From positions 1 through 27,194 of the IMG/VR virus record IMGVR_UViG_3300029286_000213: DNA of 27,194 nt; one strand, 5' to 3'. The notes below the pieces were generated by a model. It did no database searches and had not been told where the DNA came from. It saw only the letters and a program-made list of their open reading frames with translations. The translations under genes and the position numbers were made by a program. Origin of the DNA: a virus. How positions within the stretch are numbered: position 1 is the stretch's first letter; each line of letters begins with the position of its first letter. This document shows positions 1 through 7,893 of this stretch, piece after piece.

Positions 1-1
1 A

Positions 2-943
2 GAATTAGCAAAAATATTAAACTCAGCTCCAACTGAAATAAAACCTTTAAAGGTTGATAAAACATCAGTAGGTAAAGATTTAGATAAAATTGTATCTGAT
101 AATACGCTAAAAGCTGTTAATGTAGGTATGCAATTAAGAACTGCATTATCAGAAGGGTTTAAAACAATTCCAGAAGGAGATAAACCAACTACTGCTGATT
201 TGATTGGTATATCAGAAGATGATTATACAGCAATGATTAATAATCTTAAAGAAATTGGTATTGAAGGTATTGGGCAGTTATTAAGTCAGTCATTAGCTAT
301 GAATACTAAAACTGAAATTGATAATATGAATGCTGCAATTCAAGAAGGTTATGATAAAGAATCACAAGCTTTGGAAGATTCAAGAAAAAGAAATCTTATA
401 ACCGAAGAAGAATATAATAAACAAAAAGAAAAATTAGATTCTAAACAAGCTAAATTAGTTAAGGCAGCAAAAGAAAAAGAATGGAAACTAAACCAAAAAG
501 CAGCTTTAATTCAAGTAGCAATTGATACAGCAGTTGGTATTGCTAAAACATTAGCTACATTAGGTATGCCATTAGCTATACCAGGTATGATTGTAGCAGC
601 TGCAGCAGGTGTAGCACAAGCAGCAATTATTGCAAGTCAAAAAATGCCACAATTCGCAAAAGGTGGAGTTCTTCAAGGACCTTCACACGCTAACGGTGGT
701 ATATTAACTAACTTCGGAACAGTAGAAGGCGGTGAATTTATTACAAATAAATTAGCAACTCAACAAAATCTTCCTACTCTACAAGCAATAAACGGTAATA
801 ATGATATGATAACTCAATTAATACAAGAAGTAAGAGTGCTTCAAGATATAAATATGAGACCAACAAGAGCAGTTGTTTTAGAAAGCGATATTACAAATAC
901 TCAAAACAAAATAAGAAAAATAGAAGCTTCGGCATCTCTATAA
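2..943 (+). CDS. Tail tape measure protein, C-terminal part (5' end outside window)
   Basis: The frame is open from the first bases of the window, so this is the last 313 residues of a longer protein. Tape measure proteins set tail length and help DNA entry into the cell. Visible parts: a charged helical stretch rich in K, E and Q (about residues 115-165), then a hydrophobic Ala/Gly/Ile segment (about 170-215) that could be a membrane segment, then a Gly-rich tail with the GGVLQGPSHANGG and VEGGEFI motifs that close many phage tape measures. An internal ATG at 128 exists, but the codons before it are uninterrupted, so it is unlikely to be the start. The protease gene follows 17 nt later, an unusual neighbour because tape measures usually lie well after the head genes. 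The family call is firm; the length is unknown. Confidence 0.85.
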   Translation, partial: ELAKILNSAPTEIKPLKVDKTSVGKDLDKIVSDNTLKAVNVGMQLRTALSEGFKTIPEGDKPTTADLIGISEDDYTAMINNLKEIGIEGIGQLLSQSLAMNTKTEIDNMNAAIQEGYDKESQALEDSRKRNLITEEEYNKQKEKLDSKQAKLVKAAKEKEWKLNQKAALIQVAIDTAVGIAKTLATLGMPLAIPGMIVAAAAGVAQAAIIASQKMPQFAKGGVLQGPSHANGGILTNFGTVEGGEFITNKLATQQNLPTLQAINGNNDMITQLIQEVRVLQDINMRPTRAVVLESDITNTQNKIRKIEASASL

Positions 944-960
944 AAATAAATATATTAGAT

Positions 961-1737
961 ATGTTAATTCAAGAATTAGAATTTAAAGAAACAGATTTAG
1001 GTGTATTAGCAGTTTCAATTGTACCAGACCCAGCAATCGAATTACCCTTTACTACATTTGCTGTTGCTCCTAAATATTATTATACTTTAAAACCTGAATA
1101 TGTAGGAGAAGAAATGGTAATTGATACGTCACATTCTTTATGTAAAAAATACGCTAAAGGAGATGCAGTCGCTTACTCTGTACCAGTTATTCAAAGCTGG
1201 AAAAGATATTATCAATATAAAAATTGGGGATTTAAAACAGAAGCAGAACAAATTTTATCAGAAGCTCCTGGATCAACTATTGATTTAGGTAACGTAATGT
1301 TTGGTTGTCGTCATATGCTTAAAAGAGTAGATATGTTTCACAAAACTATTTCTTTTGATTATAAGTTTTCAGAAGTAGATACAAAACCTAGAAGAATTAG
1401 AGGACCAGTAATGGTGGCTAATAAAATGATATTAAGGCCTCCAGCAGATTTAAATGGAGTTGATTTTGGATATGTTTGGTTTTCAAATGATACAATTGAG
1501 AAATTACAGAAATCTTATGGAATTAATTCAAGCGCAACAATGCTACATCAAATGGATATTTCTAATAATGTTATTATGACTAAAAGTTGGGTAGATAAGA
1601 CAAATGATAAATCTTGGGTATGGATGGCGGAATATCACATTCTATCTGATTTTATTTGGGAACAAATCCAAACTGGTAGTGTCCGAGGGTTTTCTGTAGA
1701 ACTGCAGGCATCTCCGAAGAAAGTGACCATTTTTTGA
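961..1737 (+). CDS. Prohead maturation protease, XkdF-like (peptidase S78_2 type)
   Basis: Likely cleaves scaffold and capsid proteins during head maturation. The C-terminal half shows the XkdF-type pattern: GPVMVANKMILRP (148-160), YVWFSNDTIEKL (171-182), a His in LHQMD (H196), WMAEYHILSDFIWE (221-233) and GFSVE (243-247). H196 and S245 are my candidates for catalytic residues. The gene sits just before a scaffold-like gene and the capsid gene, the usual place for this enzyme. Residues 56-123 are odd: SHSLCKKYA (57-65) and GCRHML (115-120) recall the Cys/Cys-Arg-His pattern at the end of MuF/SPP1 gp7-type minor head proteins, so the protein may be a fusion. Start ATG follows an A-rich leader. 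Protease call likely; the fusion reading is inference. Confidence 0.75.
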   Translation: MLIQELEFKETDLGVLAVSIVPDPAIELPFTTFAVAPKYYYTLKPEYVGEEMVIDTSHSLCKKYAKGDAVAYSVPVIQSWKRYYQYKNWGFKTEAEQILSEAPGSTIDLGNVMFGCRHMLKRVDMFHKTISFDYKFSEVDTKPRRIRGPVMVANKMILRPPADLNGVDFGYVWFSNDTIEKLQKSYGINSSATMLHQMDISNNVIMTKSWVDKTNDKSWVWMAEYHILSDFIWEQIQTGSVRGFSVELQASPKKVTIF

Positions 1738-1775
1738 ATTGTTGGGTCTATATTTAAAAATAAAACACACAAAGT

Positions 1776-2378
1776 ATGAAAATATTTGATGCATTTAAAA
1801 GCCTTTTCTCAACATACATCTTTGAAGGAACAGCAAAGTTGATTGACGGAAAAGAAATCAGAATCGCAGGTGCAATGGATAAAGGAACAGAAGTATTCTT
1901 AGTCACTCCTGATGCCGAAATTCCGCTTCCAGATGGTGAGTGGACGCTTGATACAGGCGAAGTCATTGTAACCAAAGATGGTTTAATAATTGATGTAACT
2001 CAAATTGATCCAAATGCTCCAGTAGAAGCCCCAGTAGTTGAAGAACCAGTAATGCCAGATATGGAAGAAGTTCCAGTATCGGATGAGCAAGTCCAACCAG
2101 AGCCTACTATAGATTTAGAATCAAGAGTATCTGAAATTGAAACAAAATTAACCGAATTGTTAACTAAATTTGATGAATTAACATCAAAACACGAAGCAGT
2201 TCAGGCAGAAAACGCTACTTTAAAAGTAGATTATTCAGCTTTAAAAGAGGAATTTAGTTCAAAATTCGAAAGAGTATTGGTTGTAGAACCAGTAAAACAG
2301 AATGACACAGTTCCAATTAACTCCACCAATAAGAAAACTATGTTAGGTTCTTATGATGAAGTTTATAAAAATAAATAA
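1776..2378 (+). CDS. Scaffold-like capsid assembly protein
   Basis: No domain was recognised with certainty; the role is inferred from shape and place. The 200-residue protein has a beta-rich N-terminal third (about 15-75), a Pro/Glu/Val-rich acidic linker (about 78-108, PVEAPVVEEPV), a heptad-like helix rich in L, E and K (about 112-168, probable coiled coil) and a basic C-terminus. Acidic linker plus coiled coil is typical of phage scaffolding proteins, and the gene lies between the protease and the major capsid protein, the classic scaffold position. It ends 7 nt before the capsid start chosen here. Alternative: a head decoration or minor structural protein. Confidence 0.55.
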   Translation: MKIFDAFKSLFSTYIFEGTAKLIDGKEIRIAGAMDKGTEVFLVTPDAEIPLPDGEWTLDTGEVIVTKDGLIIDVTQIDPNAPVEAPVVEEPVMPDMEEVPVSDEQVQPEPTIDLESRVSEIETKLTELLTKFDELTSKHEAVQAENATLKVDYSALKEEFSSKFERVLVVEPVKQNDTVPINSTNKKTMLGSYDEVYKNK

Positions 2379-2385
2379 AATAACG

Positions 2386-3294
2386 ATGGCAGGATTTAGC
2401 TTAGGCACTTTAACCACTTATACCTCACAAATTAGTGACGTATTTGTAAAATCCGTACTTCCAGAAACATTATTCAACTCAGTTGATATAATGCAAAATG
2501 TTAAGTACAAAACCGCTATTAACTTGTTAGGTAAAACTTTACAATTACAGAACACAGCTTGCGGAATGACCCCAACGGGTACAACCGAGTTATATCAAAG
2601 AGTATTAGAAGTATGCGAAATATCAGCTTTTGATAAATTTTGTATGACCGATTTAAACCAATATTGGACGAATGAGAAATTATCTCCTGGTTCTAATATT
2701 ACTGATCTTGATTGGTTCAGTTCAGTTTATCTTGAAGATTTAGCTGGAAGAATTTCAGTTGAAACTCAAAAAATCGCTTGGCAAGGTAATACCGACACAG
2801 GTGTAAATAACTTAGCTTTATGCGATGGTTTTGTTTACATTTTATCTGGCGAAACAACTAGAGTTCATAGCGCAACTGGCACAACTGCAACTCCAGCAGG
2901 AGTAGTAGCTTGGATCAATGCAATGATCTTAACAATTCCAGCAGAAATAGCAGGTAATCCATTAAATATCTATTTATCACATACATTATACAATGCATGG
3001 GTAATGGGCTGGGCTGCTGCTTATCCATATGGATATTCTCCAATGCAAACAAATAATTCAACTACACACCCATTCTATAGCAATATTACATTCTCTCCAC
3101 AATCAGGTTTAGAAGGAACTAGCTATATCTTTATTGGTGAAAAACGTAACTTTGTTTATGGTACAGATTTAAAAGACGAAAACTCTAAAGTTGAAGTCGT
3201 TTATAATCCATTCGATAAATATATCTACACAACTGTAAACTGGAAACAGGGTGCACAGGTTAGATGGCCTGACCAAATCGTCACAAACTTCTAA
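2386..3294 (+). CDS. Major capsid protein
   Basis: A 302-residue protein following protease and scaffold-like genes, with the length and composition of a Bacteroidota phage coat protein. Visible signs are a helical N-terminus (MAGFSLGTLTTYTSQISDVF), the segment SVETQKIAWQGNTDTG (about 128-143) and a C-terminal region with IFIGEKRNFVYGTDL and VRWPDQIV, typical of HK97-fold capsid chains that end in a beta strand. I chose ATG 2386 (MAGFS) over the in-frame ATG 2353, because 2353 lies inside the previous gene while 2386 has the AAAATAACNATGGC leader also seen before the next gene. The next gene follows after 18 nt and the pair ends at a strong terminator, fitting very high expression. No motif proves the fold. 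Confidence 0.75.
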   Translation: MAGFSLGTLTTYTSQISDVFVKSVLPETLFNSVDIMQNVKYKTAINLLGKTLQLQNTACGMTPTGTTELYQRVLEVCEISAFDKFCMTDLNQYWTNEKLSPGSNITDLDWFSSVYLEDLAGRISVETQKIAWQGNTDTGVNNLALCDGFVYILSGETTRVHSATGTTATPAGVVAWINAMILTIPAEIAGNPLNIYLSHTLYNAWVMGWAAAYPYGYSPMQTNNSTTHPFYSNITFSPQSGLEGTSYIFIGEKRNFVYGTDLKDENSKVEVVYNPFDKYIYTTVNWKQGAQVRWPDQIVTNF

Positions 3295-3312
3295 AAATAA
3301 TCCAAAATAACT

Positions 3313-3873
3313 ATGGCAACAACAAATTGCGGATGTCCAGATAGAAGTGTAGCATTAAATTGCCCTGGCGTAGGCGTAGGAGTTTTAACTCTTTACGTAG
3401 CTTGTTTCACTGATGTAACTGCGGTTACATTTGATACAGCTGATGAGTATATTAGCGGAATATCAGGTAAAACAGCAACTGGCTATACCAGCGGGTATTT
3501 TTTTGAACTAGGCGTACCATTTGAATCAACGAACTTCGATGTAGAACTTATTACATCTAAACAAAATAATAACTATATGTTTAACCCAAAGGTTACATTT
3601 AAGTTAGCTAGTTTAGACCATGATGTAATTAAACTATACGAAAGTTTCGCAAAAAGTAAAGTAATGATTATGGTGAAATTACACCAATCAAGATATTACT
3701 TACTTGGTTTCGAAAATGGAATTATAGCTGAAACAGGTAACTTAACAACAGGTACTGCAGCTGGCGACTTTAAAGGTCTTACAATGACCCTTTCATCTTT
3801 CGGTGAAAGTAAATCAACCAGAGAAATCGACACAACTAAAGTAACTATTGCTAATTTAATAGCAACAATATAA
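3313..3873 (+). CDS. Probable major tail (tube) protein
   Basis: A 186-residue beta-rich protein with few charged runs, directly after the major capsid gene and before a terminator, so probably made in large amounts. The N-terminus is unusual in holding four Cys within the first 18 residues (NCGCPDRSVALNCPG) plus C31, which may bind metal or form disulfides. The C-terminal half (YYLLGFENGIIAETGNLTTG, then GLTMTLSSFGE) looks like a tail tube beta barrel ending in an exchange strand. ATG 3313 has the same AAAATAACNATGGC leader as the capsid gene. It could instead be a head decoration protein; the call rests on position, size and fold impression. Confidence 0.5.
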   Translation: MATTNCGCPDRSVALNCPGVGVGVLTLYVACFTDVTAVTFDTADEYISGISGKTATGYTSGYFFELGVPFESTNFDVELITSKQNNNYMFNPKVTFKLASLDHDVIKLYESFAKSKVMIMVKLHQSRYYLLGFENGIIAETGNLTTGTAAGDFKGLTMTLSSFGESKSTREIDTTKVTIANLIATI

Positions 3874-3894
3874 TCTACTAACAACTATCGCAGA

Positions 3895-3927
3895 GAGGCG
3901 GCGGCAGAAGCTGCCGCCTCTTTTTTT
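3895..3927 (+). terminator. Rho-independent terminator after capsid and tail tube genes
   Basis: A GC-rich hairpin, GAGGCGGC pairing with GCCGCCTC (inner GGCAG/CTGCC pairing is an alternative), followed by seven T. It stands out sharply in AT-rich DNA. No promoter is visible between it and the next gene 19 nt on, so downstream structural genes probably depend on read-through. Confidence 0.9.
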
Positions 3928-3945
3928 AAAACAAAATAATTTAAA

Positions 3946-4323
3946 ATGGTATACTGGAATCTTTCTGCTTCAACTAATACATGGTATAGCGACATAAATG
4001 AAACCGCAACTGGTTTAACTTATTCAATGTCTTTATACAATAAATTATTAAAAACTACTCAAATTTTTAATATTTTTGATGCAAGTTCTACTATAAATAA
4101 AAATATATTTAGCGTAAATATCACTCACAACTCTGGATTAACAAGCACAGGAGCAACACCTACTTTGTTTTTAGATAATTGGGATGGATATAATGATTAT
4201 ATTATTACGTTAAATAATACAGAAGTAGATAGAGGATTTGTTTATATTATTTATGATACTTTAACTTACCCAACATATAGTGGCTATACAGCAAACATAG
4301 CAATAACTTATAATAAAAATTAA
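3946..4323 (+). CDS. Small structural protein of unknown function
   Basis: The 125-residue product is not recognised. It is rich in Thr, Asn, Tyr and Ser, has no signal peptide or membrane segment, and alternates hydrophobic and polar residues as a beta sandwich would (for example NIAITYNKN at the end and FVYIIYDTL at about 99-107). It lies between the capsid/tail-tube terminator and the portal gene, only 6 nt before the portal ATG, so it is probably cotranslated with it and is likely a virion component such as a head fibre, decoration protein or adaptor. Function is open. Confidence 0.5.
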   Translation: MVYWNLSASTNTWYSDINETATGLTYSMSLYNKLLKTTQIFNIFDASSTINKNIFSVNITHNSGLTSTGATPTLFLDNWDGYNDYIITLNNTEVDRGFVYIIYDTLTYPTYSGYTANIAITYNKN

Positions 4324-4329
4324 AAATCT

Positions 4330-5472
4330 ATGAAAATATTCAATTTTAGCCAACCAACTTTAGGAATGAAATTTCCTGAATATGAAAATAAACTTGTATC
4401 TTATCAAAATTATCAATACTTTCTGCCAACCAACAAAGAACGAGATGTTTATAAAGAGATAAAAGAAATGTATGAAAATTCTCCTCTACATTCTAGCATA
4501 CTAAACAATCTTATGCAAGCAGTAAACGGTACTGGTTTAATAGCAGGCGTTCCAGTAGATGATAAAATTATAGAAGCATTTGATTTAAATGATATTTTAG
4601 AAAAATGTATTTTTGATTTTATCTTATTTGGTGGTGCTTATATTGAAATATTTTGGAATATAGAACATACAAAAATCTTAAAATTAAAACATATTAAATA
4701 CTCTCAAATTAGAATTGGTGATTATGACCAAATAATCAATAATGATGAAATTAGCGTTTACTTACAATGTACTGATTGGAACAAATATAGAGATAAAAAA
4801 ATAGTACCATTAGTACCATTTAATACAAACCCAAATAGTGATGCTCATCAAGTTATGCCTATTTTATATCAGAACTTTCTTGATGTTTATCCAAAACCTT
4901 ATTATCACGCATTATGGAGATGGATTGCTATTGATGTTGAATTAAGTAAATTTTATTTAAATCTTATTAAGAACAATTTCATTTCAAATACGATGATAAG
5001 TTTGCCTGGTTTTATTGAACCAGAGCAAAAAGAAGATTTAGAATATATCTTAAAGAAGAACTTTACTGGATCTGAGGGTATGAAGACTATCATTTTCAAC
5101 CCTGAAACACCTGAAATGAAACCTGAGATTATTAAATTTAATGGAGAAGATGATGGTACAAAATACCACGAATGGATTACTATTGTAAGTCAAGAAATTA
5201 TCTCAGGTCATAATCTTCCAAGCCCTGCATTAGCAGGTATTGCTCAGCCTGGGCAACTTGGAAACACACAAGAATTAGCAACTGCTAATTCAATTTACAA
5301 TCATAAAAAGGTTTATCCTTTTAGGAATTATTTCTTAGATACATTTACTGAATTAAATAAATGGTTAATACAACCATTAAGTCAAATTGAAATTGAAGAT
5401 ATTGCATTAGAATTTATAGAAAAACCAGTAGCACCTAATGCTACACAAAATAATATACCAACAAATGGATAA
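4330..5472 (+). CDS. Portal protein
   Basis: The portal forms the ring at one capsid vertex through which terminase pumps DNA and to which the tail joins. The 380-residue chain shows the usual order: N-terminal clip region with EMYENSPLHSSILNNLMQAVNG, then FILFGGAYIEIFWN (about 96-109), then RIGDYDQI, the basic helical stem PYYHALWRWIAIDVELSKFYLN, and a C-terminal GHNLPSPALAGI...NTQELATANSIY segment shared by HK97/PBSX-type portals. It is somewhat short for the family. It lies after the capsid genes and about 10 kb before the terminases, whereas portal normally follows terminase directly. It overlaps the next gene by 8 nt. Confidence 0.85.
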   Translation: MKIFNFSQPTLGMKFPEYENKLVSYQNYQYFLPTNKERDVYKEIKEMYENSPLHSSILNNLMQAVNGTGLIAGVPVDDKIIEAFDLNDILEKCIFDFILFGGAYIEIFWNIEHTKILKLKHIKYSQIRIGDYDQIINNDEISVYLQCTDWNKYRDKKIVPLVPFNTNPNSDAHQVMPILYQNFLDVYPKPYYHALWRWIAIDVELSKFYLNLIKNNFISNTMISLPGFIEPEQKEDLEYILKKNFTGSEGMKTIIFNPETPEMKPEIIKFNGEDDGTKYHEWITIVSQEIISGHNLPSPALAGIAQPGQLGNTQELATANSIYNHKKVYPFRNYFLDTFTELNKWLIQPLSQIEIEDIALEFIEKPVAPNATQNNIPTNG

Positions 5473-6001
5473 TTCATATTTAGAACCATATAACATAGCG
5501 TTAATTAACCCAAGTTTAGTTAAGAAAGTTTGTCCTGAGATTCCAAATTCAGTAGACGATGCTTTAATGGTTTCTTGGATTATAGATGTACAAGAGAGTT
5601 CGATTTTAAATTTACTTGGTTGTGATTTATATAGAGATATTGTTATTCAACAATCAGGTAATACATTCACAGCTGATAATAGATACTTATTTGATAGATT
5701 TATTGTTAGAATTTTAGCAAAAGGAGTTGTAATCAGAACTCTTTATTCAGCTTCGTATCAAATAGAGAACTTAGGTGTTAGAAAGAAAACAAGTGATCAA
5801 AGTGATTATGCAGATAAAGAAGAAATTAATTCTTTAAAACAACTATATCAGAACGATATTGAAAGATTGAGTAAAGATATGGTGTTGTATATGAATGAAA
5901 ATATTACGAAATACCCAGAATTTGAATCATCAAATTTTTGTGTACCTTGCGGAGCAAAGGATAGGCAAATTTTCAGCTCATTAAAAATATCTGGAATATA
6001 A
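5465..6001 (+). CDS. Probable head-tail connector (adaptor) protein
   Basis: A mostly helical 178-residue protein after the portal, where the adaptor that links portal ring to tail is normally found. The region PNSVDDALMVSWIIDVQESSILNLLG with LYRDIV resembles gp6-like adaptors that start with a multi-helix bundle. C-terminal CVPCGAK holds a CxxC pair. I chose ATG 5465 (MDNSYLEP), which overlaps the portal stop as ATGGATAA, over the in-frame ATG 5438 lying deeper inside portal. The gene ends in TAATG, shared with the next start. Family assignment is from position and helix pattern, not from a decisive motif. Confidence 0.6.
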   Translation: MDNSYLEPYNIALINPSLVKKVCPEIPNSVDDALMVSWIIDVQESSILNLLGCDLYRDIVIQQSGNTFTADNRYLFDRFIVRILAKGVVIRTLYSASYQIENLGVRKKTSDQSDYADKEEINSLKQLYQNDIERLSKDMVLYMNENITKYPEFESSNFCVPCGAKDRQIFSSLKISGI

Positions 6002-6306
6002 TGGATTTGATTTTAATAATAGGATTGAGTTGTTTTGGTTATTTATGGGCAGGAAATGTAGATTTTCTTGAAGATTTTAAAAACTGTATTGGCTTAGGTC
6101 AAAAGCAAAAAGATATAAATTTTAAAAACAAAGTAGTAAATTATATCTGGAAGTTTATACATAAACTCTTTAACTGCAATTGTATTGCGTTTTGGGTTAC
6201 ATTATTATTAACAGGTTCAATATGGTTAGGATTTATTACATATGTAGGTAGTGAACTATTATATGTAATCATAAAATATTTTAAGAATAACACATTTTAT
6301 AATTAA
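6001..6306 (+). CDS. Small membrane protein, unknown function
   Basis: A 101-residue protein with two likely membrane segments: residues 2-17 (LILIIGLSCFGYLWAG) and about 62-92 (IAFWVTLLLTGSIWLGFITYVG). The loop between them is basic and holds a CNC motif just before the second segment. Its start overlaps the previous stop (TAATG) and a holin follows 11 nt later, so a role in lysis, or in membrane passage of DNA, is possible. It is not recognised as a known holin or spanin: there is no lipobox and no long periplasmic domain. Confidence 0.55.
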   Translation: MDLILIIGLSCFGYLWAGNVDFLEDFKNCIGLGQKQKDINFKNKVVNYIWKFIHKLFNCNCIAFWVTLLLTGSIWLGFITYVGSELLYVIIKYFKNNTFYN

Positions 6307-6317
6307 TTTAAAAAACA

Positions 6318-6782
6318 ATGTTGAAGGAACTTATGGCATACTTTATTTATTATACAAAGACGCTACTTGCGTTATTCACAGGCAGCGGATTGCTTAAATT
6401 TTTATCTGCTATTTTCGTTACGTTTCTTGCCTACTTTTCACCAATTGCACCACTTGCACACTTGTTTATGTTTATCATATGTTTAGATTTCATAACTGGA
6501 ATTATTGCATCACATAAACGTAAGGAAACCATTGAGTCATCAAAGATGAAGGCTTCGATTTATAAGATAGTATTATATAGTTTATTTATATTATTATGTT
6601 ATACGATAGAAAATGTAGTTTTTGCTAATTTAATTCCATTAACAAAGATATTAACATCGGTTATTATACTTACAGAATTTAAGTCATTAACTGAGAATTT
6701 AGATGACATCTTTCAAGTACAGATATTTCATCAAATCTATAATAAATTGAAGAATTTATTTAATAAAAATAATCAAGAATAA
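6318..6782 (+). CDS. Phage holin (holin_4/toxin-secretion type)
   Basis: Holins make the inner-membrane lesion that ends infection. The 154-residue protein has several hydrophobic segments (about 24-65, 80-103 and 105-121) and the family pattern LDFITGIIASHKRKETIESSKMK (about 56-78), where an Asp in a membrane segment is followed by a basic loop and SSKM. The charged C-terminus ends in KKNLFNKNNQE-like residues. The neighbour at 6001 is a second membrane protein, and the two may work together. No endolysin is visible in the window, so it must lie outside or be unrecognised. Confidence 0.8.
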   Translation: MLKELMAYFIYYTKTLLALFTGSGLLKFLSAIFVTFLAYFSPIAPLAHLFMFIICLDFITGIIASHKRKETIESSKMKASIYKIVLYSLFILLCYTIENVVFANLIPLTKILTSVIILTEFKSLTENLDDIFQVQIFHQIYNKLKNLFNKNNQE

Positions 6783-6784
6783 CT

Positions 6785-7087
6785 ATGAGCACAGGATTTA
6801 ACTTTGGACATTTAAAAAAATATACTAAATTCGTATCAGATACTGATCAATATATTTTTTGTAACGCAGATCATACATTTGCAACAAGCGGATTAACATT
6901 TCAACTTTCGGTTGTAAATCAAGATAATGTAAGTATAACAAATGAATGTGTTTATACATCAAGTGATAAAGCAATAGCAACAGTATCATCAACAGGATTA
7001 GTTACTTCAGTATCTAGTGGTACTTGTAAAATATACATAAATTTTGATCGTGCTGGTCAAATTGATGGAGATATAACTGTATCTTAA
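6785..7087 (+). CDS. Ig-like (Big_2) domain virion protein
   Basis: The 100-residue protein is essentially a single bacterial Ig-like domain: CVYTSSDKAIATVSSTGLVTSVSSGTCKIYI (about 56-86) matches the Big_2 pattern of a strand, then VSSTGLVT, then G-T-x-I. Such domains decorate phage heads and tails and bind carbohydrates weakly. The first 35 residues (FGHLKKYTKFVSDTDQYIF) would be the anchor. It starts 2 nt after the holin stop and is the penultimate clear gene of this late block. Domain call good; the place on the virion is unknown. Confidence 0.7.
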   Translation: MSTGFNFGHLKKYTKFVSDTDQYIFCNADHTFATSGLTFQLSVVNQDNVSITNECVYTSSDKAIATVSSTGLVTSVSSGTCKIYINFDRAGQIDGDITVS

Positions 7088-7105
7088 AAAATAAATATTT
7101 TAGTC

Positions 7106-7150
7106 ATGGCTTGCAAACCTAAAACCCCAAAAAAACCAATCAAGAAATAA
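7106..7150 (+). CDS. Possible 14-residue basic mini-ORF
   Basis: ATG 7106 opens a 14-codon frame (MACKPKTPKKPIKK) with an A-rich leader and an ATGGC start context like the capsid gene. Its TAA overlaps the ATG of the next gene as TAATG, the coupling used elsewhere in this genome. Five of 14 residues are Lys and three are Pro. It may be a true micro-peptide or a leader whose translation couples the next gene. Too short to judge by coding statistics. Confidence 0.35.
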   Translation: MACKPKTPKKPIKK

Positions 7151-7341
7151 TGCCATTAGCAAAAAGAAAATCAGGAGAAGACAGAAATACCTTCGTTAGT
7201 CGTTGTATTAGAGAAGAAACTGCAAAAGCAAATAATATGACACACGAAATGATTGTAGCAGCCTGTGAAAATGCTGCTGATATGAGTACTGTATTTATGC
7301 CATTAGATGAGTATCTAGCGATGATAAAAAGTAAAAAATAA
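7150..7341 (+). CDS. Small conserved-type phage protein, unknown function
   Basis: The 63-residue product begins MPLAKRKSGEDRNTFVSRCI. This resembles a family of very short phage proteins starting MPLP with FISRC, often found among head genes, but the usual C-terminal part is replaced by a different helix (MTHEMIVAACENAADMSTVF). It is helical, with basic N- and C-termini. It is the last gene of the late block and lies 90 nt before a terminator. Its ATG is formed from the stop of the mini-ORF before it. Function is unknown even for the better matched relatives. Confidence 0.55.
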   Translation: MPLAKRKSGEDRNTFVSRCIREETAKANNMTHEMIVAACENAADMSTVFMPLDEYLAMIKSKK

Positions 7342-7431
7342 TTTCAACCTTTTTATTTTTTAAATCTAAAAGTATAAGAGTTCTTTAAAAAGTTCTTTGT
7401 ATTTAATTCAATTTTATTTTCTAATCGTTCA

Positions 7432-7470
7432 AAAAACCCGCTGTTTTCTCAAAATGTTCAGCGGGTTTTT
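7432..7470 (+). terminator. Terminator closing the left late block
   Basis: AAAAACCCGCTG (7432-7443) pairs with CAGCGGGTTTTT (7459-7470) around a 15-nt loop. A-tract before and T-tract after make it usable in both directions. It separates the late genes from the early promoter 30 nt downstream. Confidence 0.9.
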
Positions 7471-7500
7471 ATTTAGACCAAATAAAAATAACAAATTATT

Positions 7501-7530
7501 TTTTTATTTCAGAAAAAAGCTATATCTTTG
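7501..7530 (+). promoter_or_regulatory. Early promoter 1, Bacteroidota type
   Basis: TTTTTATTTC (7501-7510), a 12-nt spacer, then TATCTTTG (7523-7530), an exact TAnnTTTG box. The gene starts at 7573, leaving a leader of about 35 nt. A second promoter with the same boxes and spacing occurs at 7894-7925. Confidence 0.8.
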
Positions 7531-7572
7531 CTCTATCGAAACACAACAACTAACCCTTTAAAACAAAATAAA

Positions 7573-7893
7573 ATGAACACAATCACAGTAGTAGGACACC
7601 CTTACGGAAAAAGAACAGTAGTAGAAATGGATGTTGAAGTATTTGAAGCAATTGAACAATTACATTTCAATAGTAATTCAGGTTGCATGATAATGTTTGA
7701 AAATGGCTGGCCCAAAACTATTGAAGAAGGTTCACTTCTTGAAGTTCTTATGAAAGAACAGGATAAATTGCATAGATTTATTAATGAAAAGGGCATAAAT
7801 AAAGAATGGAAAAGAACTTCTTGGGTTGAAACAACAGAAGAAAAAGAAAAAGAATATCAATATGGTATTGAATGTTTAAATTCTTGGAAATAA
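7573..7893 (+). CDS. Early protein of unknown function
   Basis: A 106-residue soluble protein, first gene after early promoter 1. I take ATG 7573 (MNTITVVGHPYGKRTVV) because the longer frame from 7528 would begin inside the TATCTTTG promoter region and lacks an A-rich leader. The N-terminus reads as a beta strand pair, followed by helices and a charged C-terminal tail (TTEEKEKEYQYG). No known motif seen. As a first-expressed phage gene it may act on the host, but that is only a guess from position. It has its own promoter, and a separate promoter serves the next gene. Confidence 0.6.
   Translation: MNTITVVGHPYGKRTVVEMDVEVFEAIEQLHFNSNSGCMIMFENGWPKTIEEGSLLEVLMKEQDKLHRFINEKGINKEWKRTSWVETTEEKEKEYQYGIECLNSWK

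Noticed and set aside
2353-2385. Upstream in-frame ATG for the major capsid gene
   Set aside because: It lies within the scaffold-like gene; ATG 2386 has the leader shared with the next gene.
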